A DNA stretch of 58,645 bases from VGWF01 sp964423465 (GTDB lineage Bacteria > Verrucomicrobiota > Kiritimatiellia > PWTM01). This document shows, piece by piece, positions 11,786 to 20,028 of the stretch. Position 1 is the stretch's first letter. Every line of letters begins with the position of its first letter. The stretch is taken from assembly GCA_964423465.1 (NCBI GenBank), contig CAYRFK010000004.1:1-58645 (forward strand), in the 5' to 3' direction. The translations under genes and the position numbers were made by a program. The notes under the pieces were generated by a model. The model was not told where the DNA came from. It saw nothing but the letters and a program-made list of their open reading frames with translations, and ran no database searches.

Positions 11786-12073
11786 ATGAAGCGCAAGACC
11801 GTACCGAATGTCAGGCCCGTCGCTGTCGCCTTCAAAAAGGGTGACATCGTGTTCGTGCTCTCCGGAGAGAGCAAAGGCAAGACGGGCAAGGTCCTCCAGG
11901 TGCTTCCCGGCAGTGGCCGCGCCCTGGTCGAAGGTATCAATCTGGTGAAGAAACACATGCGCAAGACGCAGGAGAATCCCAAGGGCGGCATCATCGAGAA
12001 GGAAGCCCCCCTTGCGGCCTGCAAACTGCGCGTATTCGACCCCGCTCACAAGACGGCGGGGAAGCCGGCCTGA
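11786..12073 (+). CDS. rplX: 50S ribosomal protein L24
   Basis: Assembly initiator protein with a KOW motif (KKGDIVFVLSGESKGKTG), 95 aa. It has the conserved VEGINLVKKHMRKTQ stretch. Position after rplN is standard. Confidence 0.97.
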   Translation: MKRKTVPNVRPVAVAFKKGDIVFVLSGESKGKTGKVLQVLPGSGRALVEGINLVKKHMRKTQENPKGGIIEKEAPLAACKLRVFDPAHKTAGKPA

Positions 12074-12098
12074 GGCAGGGGCTTGGCGGGGGACTGAC

Positions 12099-12638
12099 AT
12101 GACGGCTCGACTCAAGGAAACGTACCGGACCGAAGTGGTCGCGGCGATGAAGAAGGATCGCGGCTATGCGAATGCGATGCAGGTGCCGCGCATCCAAAAG
12201 ATCGTCCTGAACATGGGGTTTGATGCGGACACGGATCGCGATACCATGAAGATCCTCGTGGAGGATCTCGGTAGGATCGCCGGCCAGAAGGCGGTGGTGA
12301 CCCAGGCGCGGAAGAGCATTTCGAATTTCCGCCTGCGCGAAGGCATGGCGATCGGTGCGCGCGTGACGCTGCGTGGCGCGCGCATGTATGAGTTTCTTGA
12401 CCGCTTCATCGCGGCCGCCCTGCCGCGCATCCGCGACTTTCGCGGTGTGCCCGGGCGGAGCTTCGACGGACGGGGCAACTACACGCTCGGCGTGAAGGAG
12501 CAGACGATCTTCCCGGAAATCAATCCGGACCAGGTGAAGAAGGTGCAGGGCATGGACATCACGTTCGTCACGAACGCAGCGACGGACGACGAGGCGCGCG
12601 ATTTGCTGCGCCGTCTTGGCATGCCTTTCGCAAAGTAA
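12099..12638 (+). CDS. rplE: 50S ribosomal protein L5
   Basis: 5S rRNA-binding protein, 179 aa from ATG 12099 (the upstream frame overlaps rplX and is not L5). Conserved GQKAVVTQARKSISNFRLREG and the FPEINPDQVKKVQGMDI segment. Confidence 0.97.
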   Translation: MTARLKETYRTEVVAAMKKDRGYANAMQVPRIQKIVLNMGFDADTDRDTMKILVEDLGRIAGQKAVVTQARKSISNFRLREGMAIGARVTLRGARMYEFLDRFIAAALPRIRDFRGVPGRSFDGRGNYTLGVKEQTIFPEINPDQVKKVQGMDITFVTNAATDDEARDLLRRLGMPFAK

Positions 12639-12660
12639 CGCGGGCGACGGAGGAACGGTC

Positions 12661-12846
12661 GTGGCGACGAAGGCTTGGGAAGCGAAACAGAAGCGTGCTC
12701 CGAAATTCTCGGTGCGCAAGTACAACCGTTGCCAGCGCTGCGGGCGCCGGCATGCATACATGCGGAAGTTTCAGATGTGCCGCATCTGCTTCCGTGAGCT
12801 TGCCCTGGAGGGCAAGCTCCCGGGCGTGACGAAAGCCAGTTGGTAG
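12661..12846 (+). CDS. rpsN: 30S ribosomal protein S14, zinc-binding (type Z)
   Basis: 61-aa short S14 with a zinc knuckle (CQRCGR ... CRIC). The GTG start at 12661 gives the typical VATKAWEAKQKR N-terminus and follows GGAGGAA; the longer frame from 12616 lies in rplE. The C-terminus LPGVTKASW is canonical. Because it needs zinc, many genomes keep a zinc-free copy elsewhere; none is in this window. Confidence 0.96.
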   Translation: MATKAWEAKQKRAPKFSVRKYNRCQRCGRRHAYMRKFQMCRICFRELALEGKLPGVTKASW

Positions 12847-12861
12847 GACGGAGACGCGACG

Positions 12862-13275
12862 ATGAGCTTGTGTGATCCCGTGGCGGATATGTTCAACCGC
12901 ATCCGGAATGCCGGTCAGGCGCGCCACGATAGCGTGGACGTGCCGCACTCGGCCCTCAAGGGCGAGATATGCGGCGTGCTGAAGCGCGAGGGCTTCATCC
13001 GAAGCTTTGCTGCGGAGGGCGAGGGGAGCACGAAGGTGCTTCGCGTTCAGCTCAAGTATGACAAGCCCGGTCAGTCGGCCGACCGGCTGCACGTCATCCG
13101 CGGGATCGAGCGTATCAGCAAGGCGGGGTGCCGCCGCTATTCGTCGGCCGCCAAGCTGCCCCGCGTCCGGAGCGGTACGGGCATGGCCATCCTGACCACA
13201 TCCAAGGGGCTGATGACCGACCGTGACGCGCGGCGCCAGTCGATCGGCGGCGAAGTGCTCTGTCATATTTGGTAA
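12862..13275 (+). CDS. rpsH: 30S ribosomal protein S8
   Basis: Central-domain 16S rRNA-binding protein, 137 aa; in E. coli also the spc operon repressor. Starts DPVADMFNRIRNA; the C-terminal half keeps LPRVRSGTGMAILTTSKGLMT and ends GGEVLCHIW. Confidence 0.97.
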   Translation: MSLCDPVADMFNRIRNAGQARHDSVDVPHSALKGEICGVLKREGFIRSFAAEGEGSTKVLRVQLKYDKPGQSADRLHVIRGIERISKAGCRRYSSAAKLPRVRSGTGMAILTTSKGLMTDRDARRQSIGGEVLCHIW

Positions 13276-13301
13276 CGCCGCGGAGAAACGGGGAATCAAT
13301 C

Positions 13302-13838
13302 ATGTCGAGACTCGGGGATCAACCGGTGGCCGTGCCTGCGGGCGTGAACGTCACGTTCGACGGCGCGAAGGTCAGGGCGAAGGGGCCGAAGGGCGAGATG
13401 GTCGTGTCGTGCCCGGACGGCATCACGGCGGCAATCGAGGGGCAGCAACTCATCGTCAAGCGCCGTGACAACTCCACGCCGCAGAAACGCCAGCACGGAA
13501 CGACGCGCTCGTTGATCGCCGGCGCCGTGGTGGGCGTGCATGAGGGCTACCTCAAGGTGATGGAGATCCAGGGCGTCGGCTTTCGCGCGCAGGCGCAGGG
13601 CCAGAAGCTGACGATGAGTCTCGGGTACTCGCATCCGATCATTTTCGAGGTTCCGGCCGCGCTGAAGCTTGAGGTGCCGGACCAGACGACGGTTCGCGTC
13701 AGTGGCTGCGACAAACATCTCGTCGGCGAGATCGCCGCGCAGATCCGGAATTTCTACCGGGCCGAGCCCTATAAGGGCAAGGGCGTCCGGTACAAGGGTG
13801 AACACGTACGGCGCAAGGCCGGCAAGACGGTGGCGTAA
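13302..13838 (+). CDS. rplF: 50S ribosomal protein L6
   Basis: 178 aa from ATG 13302 (MSRLGDQPVAVPAGV). Two-lobed L6 fold signatures: VRAKGPKGEM in the first half, QIRNFYRAEPYKGKGVRYKG near the end. An in-frame start at 13269 inside the end of rpsH is less likely. Confidence 0.97.
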   Translation: MSRLGDQPVAVPAGVNVTFDGAKVRAKGPKGEMVVSCPDGITAAIEGQQLIVKRRDNSTPQKRQHGTTRSLIAGAVVGVHEGYLKVMEIQGVGFRAQAQGQKLTMSLGYSHPIIFEVPAALKLEVPDQTTVRVSGCDKHLVGEIAAQIRNFYRAEPYKGKGVRYKGEHVRRKAGKTVA

Positions 13839-13840
13839 GC

Positions 13841-14203
13841 ATGAAAGTCAAGACAAAGGCCGACTATCGGACGCGCCGGCATCTCCGGCTGCGGAAACGA
13901 ATTCAAGGCACCGCGGGCAGGCCGCGCATGAGCGTATTCATGAGCCAACGGCATGCCACCGTACAGTTTATCGACGACGCATCCGGCGCGACGATTGCCG
14001 CGGTCTCGACGCTGGCCGGCGAATTGAAGGCCTTCGCGGGCCGTGTGACGGTGGTCGCCGCGAAGAAGGTGGGCGAGGCGGCCGCCGGCGCCGCCAAGGC
14101 GCAGGGCATCGCCACGGTCGTGTTCGACCGCGGCGGGTTCAGGTTCGGCGGGCGCATCAAGGCGCTGGCCGACGCGGCGCGCGAAGCCGGACTCAAGTTC
14201 TGA
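13841..14203 (+). CDS. rplR: 50S ribosomal protein L18
   Basis: 5S rRNA-binding protein, 120 aa. RRHLRLRKRIQGTAGRPRMSV start and FDRGGFRFGGRIKALADAAR end are characteristic. Confidence 0.97.
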   Translation: MKVKTKADYRTRRHLRLRKRIQGTAGRPRMSVFMSQRHATVQFIDDASGATIAAVSTLAGELKAFAGRVTVVAAKKVGEAAAGAAKAQGIATVVFDRGGFRFGGRIKALADAAREAGLKF

Positions 14204-14213
14204 CCCGGGAGCT

Positions 14214-14741
14214 ATGGCGATGATTGGACGCAAACCGTTTGGTGGTGAGAGGGACAGGGATGGGCGGAATGGCGGCGATTCCGGAATGGATGAGCGCGTC
14301 GTGTTCGTCAATCGCTGCGCCAAGGTGGTCAAGGGTGGCCGCCGCTTCAGCTTTAGCGCGCTGGTGGTCGTTGGAGACCGCAAAGGACACGTCGGCTTTG
14401 CGCTGGGCAAGGCCAACGAGGTGGCCGATGCGATCCGCAAGGGCGGAGAGGTCGCGAGACGGAGCCTGATGACGGTGCCGATGCGCGATCGAACGATTCC
14501 TCACGAGATCGAGGGGCGCTTCGCCGGCGGACACGTCCTGCTCAAGCCCGCCTCGGCGGGAACCGGGGTCATCGCCGGCGGCGCGGTACGTGCCGTGCTG
14601 GAGCTTGCGGGTGTCCGTGATGTCTTGGCGAAGTCCAAGGGCAGCGACAGCCCGTTGAATGTCACGCGTGCCACGGTCGAGGCTCTCAAGGGGCTTCGCC
14701 ACTACGAGGAAATCCACGCGCTTCGCGCGCGGGGCGTCTGA
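14214..14741 (+). CDS. rpsE: 30S ribosomal protein S5
   Basis: Decoding-fidelity protein, 175 aa, with dsRBD-like N-domain (VVVGDRKGHVGFALGKANEV) and S5 C-domain (SDSPLNVTRATVEAL). The N-terminus carries a short Gly/Asp-rich leader of about 24 residues. ATG 14214 and ATG 14220 are both possible starts. The next gene is rplO; rpmD, usually here, is missing. Confidence 0.97.
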   Translation: MAMIGRKPFGGERDRDGRNGGDSGMDERVVFVNRCAKVVKGGRRFSFSALVVVGDRKGHVGFALGKANEVADAIRKGGEVARRSLMTVPMRDRTIPHEIEGRFAGGHVLLKPASAGTGVIAGGAVRAVLELAGVRDVLAKSKGSDSPLNVTRATVEALKGLRHYEEIHALRARGV

Positions 14742-14761
14742 TACGCCACCGGAGAGCCGTC

Positions 14762-15208
14762 ATGAGACTGCACGAATTGAAGAATGTTCCCGGAGCCCGC
14801 AAGGCGCGCAAACGCGTCGGCCGCGGTGAGTCGTCCGGGGCGGGAAAGACCTCCGGCCGCGGCAACAAGGGGCAGCACTCGCGCGCCGGAAGCCACTGGC
14901 GGCCGACGTTCGAAGGCGGTCAGATGCCGCTGATCCGCCGCATGCCCAAGGTGGGCTTCACGCCCCCGACCCGTGTCGAATTCCTTGCGGTTAACGTGGG
15001 TGATCTGCAGGACCTGGAAGCGGGTGCTGCAGTGGACGTCGCGGGCCTGCGGGCGGCCGGCCTTGTAAAGGGCCCGTCGGCAACGAAGGTTAAGATTCTC
15101 GGAACCGGGGATCTTTCCAAGAAGCTGACCGTCAAGGCCCACGCCTTCAGCGCCGCGGCACGCGCGAAGATCGAGGCGGCCGGCGGCACCTGCGAAGCGA
15201 TCGCCTGA
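14762..15208 (+). CDS. rplO: 50S ribosomal protein L15
   Basis: 148 aa; typical MRLHELKNVPGARK start and the Gly/Arg-rich loop (RVGRGESSGAGKTSGRG, GNKGQHSRAG). It follows rpsE directly with a 20-nt gap, too short for L30. Confidence 0.97.
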   Translation: MRLHELKNVPGARKARKRVGRGESSGAGKTSGRGNKGQHSRAGSHWRPTFEGGQMPLIRRMPKVGFTPPTRVEFLAVNVGDLQDLEAGAAVDVAGLRAAGLVKGPSATKVKILGTGDLSKKLTVKAHAFSAAARAKIEAAGGTCEAIA

Positions 15209-15224
15209 CCGGGGGACCCTGCGC

Positions 15225-16577
15225 ATGCTCTCGGCGTTTACGAACAGTTTCAAGATCCCGGAATTGCGGGAACGCATCCTGTTCACGCTCGGGCTCATCT
15301 TCGCCGTGCGCATCACCGCCTGCGTACCCGTTCCGGGCGTCGACTATAATGCGCTGCGCGAGATCATCGACGAGATCCAGCGGCAGGCGGGCGGCGGGTT
15401 CCTCGGACTGTACGACCTGTTCACCGGCGGTGCCATGGATCGTTGCGCGGTCGGCGCGCTCGGTATCATGCCGTACATCAGCGCATCGATCATCATCCAG
15501 TTGATGACGGCTGTCGTTCCGGCGCTCGAGCGGCTCGCCCGCGAAGGCGACGCGGGGCGTCAGAGGATCACGCAGTACACCCGGTATCTCACGGTCATTC
15601 TGTGCCTCATTCAGGGCGGCGCGCTGGCGATTGCGATGCTGCATCCCCAGGCCACCTTCGGGATGGATCGCGACATCGTCCATATGGAGTCGCGGTTTGG
15701 ATTCCTTGTGCTTTCTGTGCTCACCTTGACGACGGGGACGATGCTGCAGATGTGGCTCGGCGAGCAGATCACGGCGCGGGGCATCGGTAACGGCATCTCG
15801 CTGATCATCACGATCAATATCATCAGCCGTCTGCCGGGTGCGGTGCAGCAGACGATCAACATGTTCCAGCCGGTGGGCGACGAGCGCCAGTTCTCCATCT
15901 TCCATCTGGCCTTGATGCTGATCCTTATCTTCCTGGTGATCGCCGGTGTCATCGCTGTCACGCAGGCCCAGCGGAAGATCCCGGTCCAGTATGCGAAGCG
16001 CGTTGTGGGGCGGAAGGTGTACGGCGGGCAGAGCACGTACATGCCCTTGCGTGTGAACTACGCGGGCGTGATGCCGATCATCTTTGCGCAGTCGATCTTG
16101 ATGTTCCCCCCGAAGGTCTTTCGGGCGATGCCATGGACGTGGGCGAAGGACTTTGGTGCCGCGATCGACTATGGGACCGGCGCCTACATGGTCCTGTACA
16201 CACTTATGATCCTGTTCTTCTCCTACTTCTGGGTCGCAACACAGTTCAACCCGGTTCGCATTGCTGACGACCTGAAGAAGTATGGCGGCTACGTCCCTGG
16301 AATTAGGCCCGGTACCCCGACGGCGGAGTTCTTGGACCACACCATGACCAGGGTCACCCTGGCGGGTGCGGTATTCCTGACGATCATCGCGGTGATCCCA
16401 TCCGTCATGCAGCAGAACCTTGGCATTCCATGGATCGTGGCGTCCTTCTTCGGCGGCACGAGCCTGCTCATTGTCGTCGGCGTCATGCTCGACACGATGC
16501 GGCAGGTCGAGTCCCAATTGTTGATGAGGCACTATGACGGTTTCCTGAAGAAGGGGAAACTGCGGAGCCGCCGCTAG
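15225..16577 (+). CDS. secY: Preprotein translocase subunit SecY
   Basis: Channel subunit of the Sec translocon in the inner membrane, 450 aa with about ten hydrophobic segments. It has an N-terminal cytoplasmic stretch (FKIPELRERILFTLG), the periplasmic plug region (GLYDLFTGGAMDR), the GIMPYISASIIIQL segment and the QAQRKIPVQYAKR cytoplasmic loop. It lies 16 nt after rplO, as in the spc operon. Confidence 0.97.
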   Translation: MLSAFTNSFKIPELRERILFTLGLIFAVRITACVPVPGVDYNALREIIDEIQRQAGGGFLGLYDLFTGGAMDRCAVGALGIMPYISASIIIQLMTAVVPALERLAREGDAGRQRITQYTRYLTVILCLIQGGALAIAMLHPQATFGMDRDIVHMESRFGFLVLSVLTLTTGTMLQMWLGEQITARGIGNGISLIITINIISRLPGAVQQTINMFQPVGDERQFSIFHLALMLILIFLVIAGVIAVTQAQRKIPVQYAKRVVGRKVYGGQSTYMPLRVNYAGVMPIIFAQSILMFPPKVFRAMPWTWAKDFGAAIDYGTGAYMVLYTLMILFFSYFWVATQFNPVRIADDLKKYGGYVPGIRPGTPTAEFLDHTMTRVTLAGAVFLTIIAVIPSVMQQNLGIPWIVASFFGGTSLLIVVGVMLDTMRQVESQLLMRHYDGFLKKGKLRSRR

Positions 16578-16611
16578 CCGCTCTCGATCTGTCTCGGAGG
16601 ACGCGATCCCA

Positions 16612-17262
16612 ATGAAAGCCATCATCCTGCTGGGGGCACCGGGTGCCGGAAAAGGGACGGTAGCCGCTTTGCTTAAGGCATCGACGGACTACATGCACGT
16701 CTCGACAGGGGATATGCTTCGCGAGGCCGTGAAGGCCGGATCCCCCGTCGGGCTCCAAGCGAAGTCGTATATGGAGAAGGGTGAACTGGTGCCCGACGAG
16801 GTCATCCTTGGCATCGTGCGTGAGCGCATGGAGCGGGAGCCTGCGACGGCCAAGTACATGTTCGACGGGTTTCCCCGGACCTTGGATCAGGCGTCGGGGC
16901 TCAGCGCCCTGTTGGGGCAGTTTGTCGCCAAGGTGGATGGTGTCTTCCTGCTTGACGTGCCTCGGGACGTGCTCGTGGACCGGCTCTCGGGTCGCCGCGT
17001 GTGCCGCCAGTGCGGGGCGGTGTACCATGTCCGCAACATCCCGACAAAGGTTGACGGAGTTTGCGATGTATGTGGCGGGCCGACGTATCAGAGGCCCGAC
17101 GATAGCGAAGCGACCGTGGTGAACCGGCTTGATGTGTACCGCCGCCAGACCGAGGGTCTGATCGCTTGGTACCGTGAGCGCGGTGTGCTCTTTGAGATCG
17201 AGGCGGCCGGCGCCAAGGAAGACACGCGGGACAGGGTCCTTCGTGTTCTCGCCGGGCTGTAG
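16612..17262 (+). CDS. adk: Adenylate kinase, zinc-LID form
   Basis: Interconverts ATP + AMP and 2 ADP in the cytoplasm, 216 aa. P-loop LGAPGAGKGT at residues 5-14, AMP-site STGDMLR and the FDGFPRTLDQA motif are intact. The long LID domain has four cysteines (CRQC ... CDVC), the structural zinc type. It lies between secY and map, and its stop abuts the map start. Confidence 0.97.
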   Translation: MKAIILLGAPGAGKGTVAALLKASTDYMHVSTGDMLREAVKAGSPVGLQAKSYMEKGELVPDEVILGIVRERMEREPATAKYMFDGFPRTLDQASGLSALLGQFVAKVDGVFLLDVPRDVLVDRLSGRRVCRQCGAVYHVRNIPTKVDGVCDVCGGPTYQRPDDSEATVVNRLDVYRRQTEGLIAWYRERGVLFEIEAAGAKEDTRDRVLRVLAGL

Positions 17263-18021
17263 GTGTCCATCCCCGTCAAGACTCCGGCCGAGTTGGAAGG
17301 CATGCGTGTCAGCGGCCGGTTGGCGGCCCGGGTGCTGGCGGCCGTGGCCCGGGAGGTTCGGCCCGGGGTGACGACGCGGGAGTTGGATGAGGTGGCGCGG
17401 GACCGGATTGCGCAGGAAGGGGCCGTCAGCGCCTTCTTGGGATATCGCGGGTTTCCTGGCCATATCTGCACGTCCATCAACGACGAGGTCGTTCATGGAA
17501 TACCGGGCGACCGGCGGGTGGCCATGGGGGACATCGTCAGTCTGGACTGTGGTGTGCTGTACCGTGGGTGGCATGGCGACACGGCACGGACGGTGGTGGT
17601 GGGCGTCACGGATCCGGAGGCGATGCGTTTGGTGCGGGTGACCGAGGACGCGCTGTCCGCCGCGGTGGCAACCGCGATCGACGGGAGGCGCCTTGGAGAT
17701 GTCTGCCATGCCGTGCAGTCCGTGGTCGAGGCCGCTGGCTTCTCGGTGGTTCGCGAGTTCGTCGGGCACGGAATTGGGCGTGCGCTCCATGAGGAGCCGC
17801 AGATCCCGAATTTTGGTGCGGCGGGCCGCGGTCCTCGGTTGAGGGCCGGCATGACGCTGGCCATCGAGCCGATGGTGAATCAGCACGGGTGCGAGGTGCG
17901 GGTGGATCGGGATGGATGGACGGTGCGGAGTCGTGATGGCGGATTATCCGCCCACGTCGAGCACACCGTGGCGGTTCGGGCGGGGTCGGCCGAGGTGCTG
18001 ACACTGGACGATGGAATCTGA
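17263..18021 (+). CDS. map: Methionine aminopeptidase, type I
   Basis: Removes the initiator methionine from new proteins, 252 aa. GTG start immediately follows the adk stop. All five metal ligands are visible: Asp in SLDCGV, Asp in HGDTA, His in GHGIG, Glu in IEPM and Glu in HVEHTV. No SH3-like N-terminal extension, so type Ia. It overlaps infA by 11 nt. Confidence 0.97.
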   Translation: MSIPVKTPAELEGMRVSGRLAARVLAAVAREVRPGVTTRELDEVARDRIAQEGAVSAFLGYRGFPGHICTSINDEVVHGIPGDRRVAMGDIVSLDCGVLYRGWHGDTARTVVVGVTDPEAMRLVRVTEDALSAAVATAIDGRRLGDVCHAVQSVVEAAGFSVVREFVGHGIGRALHEEPQIPNFGAAGRGPRLRAGMTLAIEPMVNQHGCEVRVDRDGWTVRSRDGGLSAHVEHTVAVRAGSAEVLTLDDGI

Positions 18022-18232
18022 CTGGTTTGTTCTGGACGCCGAGGTTCGCGAAGTGATAAGTTACAAAGCTTTGCGCGCCCGGCTTTCGAACGGCCATGAA
18101 TTTGTGGCCTTTTTTGCCTCCGAGGCGGAGGCGCGAAGGCTGGTGCCCGGCGAGCATATCCGGGTCGGTATGTCGCCGTGCGACATGTCGAAGGGCCGCA
18201 TCCGCGGCGGCAGCGAGGGGTTTGAGCGATGA
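18011..18232 (+). CDS. infA: Translation initiation factor IF-1 (divergent)
   Basis: 73-aa OB-fold protein that occupies the ribosomal A site during initiation. Sequence is divergent, but the IF-1 pattern is kept: V-E/A-V-R-E-V near the start, LSNGHEFVAF, PGEHIRVGMSPCDMSKGRI. The position between map and rpmJ, where infA lies in many bacteria, supports the call. It overlaps map by 11 nt and rpmJ by 4 nt, so translation of the three is coupled. Confidence 0.88.
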   Translation: MESDWFVLDAEVREVISYKALRARLSNGHEFVAFFASEAEARRLVPGEHIRVGMSPCDMSKGRIRGGSEGFER

Positions 18233-18342
18233 AAGTGCGCAGTTCGGTTCGACGCATCTGCGAGCAGTGCAAGATTGTTCGCCGCAAGGGCGTGGTGCGG
18301 ATTATCTGCACCAATCCGCGCCACAAGCAGCGGCAGGGTTGA
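18229..18342 (+). CDS. rpmJ: 50S ribosomal protein L36
   Basis: 37-aa zinc-ribbon protein starting MKVRSSVRRICEQC. The zinc ligands are C-x2-C, a downstream Cys in IICTNPRHKQRQG and its following His. It overlaps infA by 4 nt (ATGA) and precedes rpsM by 15 nt. Confidence 0.95.
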   Translation: MKVRSSVRRICEQCKIVRRKGVVRIICTNPRHKQRQG

Positions 18343-18357
18343 GGAGACGGGGGACGT

Positions 18358-18762
18358 ATGCCCAGAGTTATCGGCGTGGACATCCCGGGTCGGAAGCGCA
18401 TCGAGTATGCGCTCCGCTACATCTACGGAATCGGCCTGACCAAGGCGCGCGAGATTTGCGCGCGGGCCGGCGTGGACGCGGCCAAGAAGGCTGAAGCCCT
18501 GAGCGATCAGGAAATCTCAAAGATCTCCGAGATCCTGCAGGCGTATCGGGTGGAAGGCGATCTGCGGCGCGAAGTGCAGCAGAACATCCGCCGCCTGATC
18601 GCGATCAATGCGTATCGGGGACAGCGGCATCGCCGCGGGCTTCCCGTGCGAGGCCAGCGCACCAAGACGAACGCCCGCACGCGCAAGGGCCCGCGCAAGA
18701 CGGTCGGCGCGGTTCGCGGCAAGGAAAACCGATCGGCCGCAAAGGCCCCCGCCCCCAAGTAG
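18358..18762 (+). CDS. rpsM: 30S ribosomal protein S13
   Basis: Small-subunit head protein contacting tRNA and 23S rRNA, 134 aa. H2TH-type region (ALRYIYGIGLTKAREIC) and the basic tail (NARTRKGPRKT) are canonical; the tail extends about ten residues further, Ala/Pro-rich. First gene of the alpha cluster. Confidence 0.98.
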   Translation: MPRVIGVDIPGRKRIEYALRYIYGIGLTKAREICARAGVDAAKKAEALSDQEISKISEILQAYRVEGDLRREVQQNIRRLIAINAYRGQRHRRGLPVRGQRTKTNARTRKGPRKTVGAVRGKENRSAAKAPAPK

Positions 18763-18800
18763 GGCGGCCAGCGCATCCCGGTTGACGAGGAAGGAACCCC

Positions 18801-19298
18801 ATGGCTGACGAGAAGGACAACCCCAAGGCCGCCGCGGCACCCGCCGCTCCGGTCGACGCCGCCGCACCCGCCGCCCCGGTCGAGGGCGCCGTACCCGCCG
18901 CCGATGCCGGCGCGAAGGTTCGCAAGTCCCGCCTTAAGGGCGGAAAGCTGATCCCCACGGGCATCGTCCATATCCGGGCGACGTTCAACAACACGAGCGT
19001 GACCATCACGGATCCGCGCGGCGCCGTCGTCGCGTGGAACTCGGCGGGTCGGTGCCAGTTCAAGGGATCGCGAAAGAGCACGGCGTATGCCGCGACGGTC
19101 GTGGCGCAGGAAGCGGCCCGCACCGCGATCTCGAACTGCGGAATGCGCGAGGTCGAGATCTGCGTCCAGGGTCCCGGGTCGGGTCGCGAGTCCGCGATCC
19201 GGGCCATCCAGTCCGCGGGGCTTGCAGTCACCGCGATTCGTGACGTCACCCCGATCCCACACAACGGATGCCGGCCGCCCAAGCGGCGGCGCGTGTAA
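18801..19298 (+). CDS. rpsK: 30S ribosomal protein S11 with Ala/Pro-rich N-terminal extension
   Basis: mRNA exit-platform protein. The conserved part (GIVHIRATFNNTSVTITD to NGCRPPKRRRV) is normal, but about 40 extra N-terminal residues, a near-repeat of AAPAAPV-type units, raise length to 165 aa against the usual 125-130. The ATG at 18801 follows GAGGAAGGAA, so the extension is probably translated; no other good start lies between it and the S11 core. Confidence 0.95.
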   Translation: MADEKDNPKAAAAPAAPVDAAAPAAPVEGAVPAADAGAKVRKSRLKGGKLIPTGIVHIRATFNNTSVTITDPRGAVVAWNSAGRCQFKGSRKSTAYAATVVAQEAARTAISNCGMREVEICVQGPGSGRESAIRAIQSAGLAVTAIRDVTPIPHNGCRPPKRRRV

Positions 19299-19325
19299 TC
19301 CACCAGGATCCGCAGGAGAACTTCC

Positions 19326-19952
19326 ATGGGCAGGTATACCGGACCAGTTTGCAGGCGGTGTCGGCGCGAGGGCATGCAGCTCTTCCTCAAGGGAGACCGC
19401 TGTTTCATGGCCAAGTGCCCGATTCAACAGGGGCAGAATCCGCCGGGCCAGCACGGCGCACGGCGCCGCAAGGTGTCGGACTACGGCGCCCAGTTGCGGG
19501 AGAAACAGCGCCTTCGCTCGATGTACGGAATGCAGGAGCAGCAGTTCCGCGGCTTCTTCGCGAAGGCTCTGCACAAGCGCGGCATCACCGGCGTTGCCCT
19601 GCTGCAGATGCTCGAGATGCGGCTGGATACGGTGGTCCGGCGTCTTGGGTTCATGCCGTCGCAGCGGGCGGCACGTCAGTTCGTCATGCACGGCCACATC
19701 CGTGTCAACGGACGCCGCGCCACGGTGCCGTCGATGATTCTTCGCGCCGGGGACATCATCCAGGTGCAGGAGAAGCAGGGCAGTCGTGACGAGGCGAAGA
19801 CTTTCCTGGATGCCGCCATGTCGCGCGGCGTGTCGCCCTGGCTTTCGCTGAACAAGGACGAGTTCCGCGGCGAGGTTTTGCACGTGCCGTCGCGCGACGA
19901 GATCGCGCCGATCGTCAACGAGCAGCAGGTCGTCGAACTCTACTCGAAGTAG
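19326..19952 (+). CDS. rpsD: 30S ribosomal protein S4 (zinc-binding, C+ form)
   Basis: Primary assembly protein of the 16S 5' domain, 208 aa. N-terminal cysteines C-x2-C ... C ... C (residues about 9-31) indicate the zinc form; the S4 RNA-binding domain includes LDTVVRRLGFMPSQRAARQ and HGHIRVNGRR. In E. coli S4 represses the alpha operon. Two strong hairpins separate it from rpoA. Confidence 0.98.
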   Translation: MGRYTGPVCRRCRREGMQLFLKGDRCFMAKCPIQQGQNPPGQHGARRRKVSDYGAQLREKQRLRSMYGMQEQQFRGFFAKALHKRGITGVALLQMLEMRLDTVVRRLGFMPSQRAARQFVMHGHIRVNGRRATVPSMILRAGDIIQVQEKQGSRDEAKTFLDAAMSRGVSPWLSLNKDEFRGEVLHVPSRDEIAPIVNEQQVVELYSK

Positions 19953-19959
19953 CCGTTTT

Positions 19960-20012
19960 CCGGCCGCCGGGCGGCCGGGGTATCACCATACGGGCCGGGT
20001 AATGTCCGGCCC
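19960..20012 (+). promoter_or_regulatory. Two GC-rich hairpins in the rpsD-rpoA spacer
   Basis: Perfect 7-bp stem CCGGCCG/CGGCCGG (19960-19978, 5-nt loop), then perfect 7-bp stem GGGCCGG/CCGGCCC (19992-20012, 7-nt loop). The second ends one base before the rpoA ribosome binding site (GGGAGGAG, 20014-20021). No T tract follows, so attenuation, RNA protection or protein-mediated control of rpoA is more likely than termination. Confidence 0.5.
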
Positions 20013-20028
20013 TGGGAGGAGACTAGTC

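Noticed and set aside
20002..20028. Earlier rpoA start at 20002
   Set aside because: It lies within a hairpin and lacks a ribosome binding site; GGGAGGAG points to 20029.
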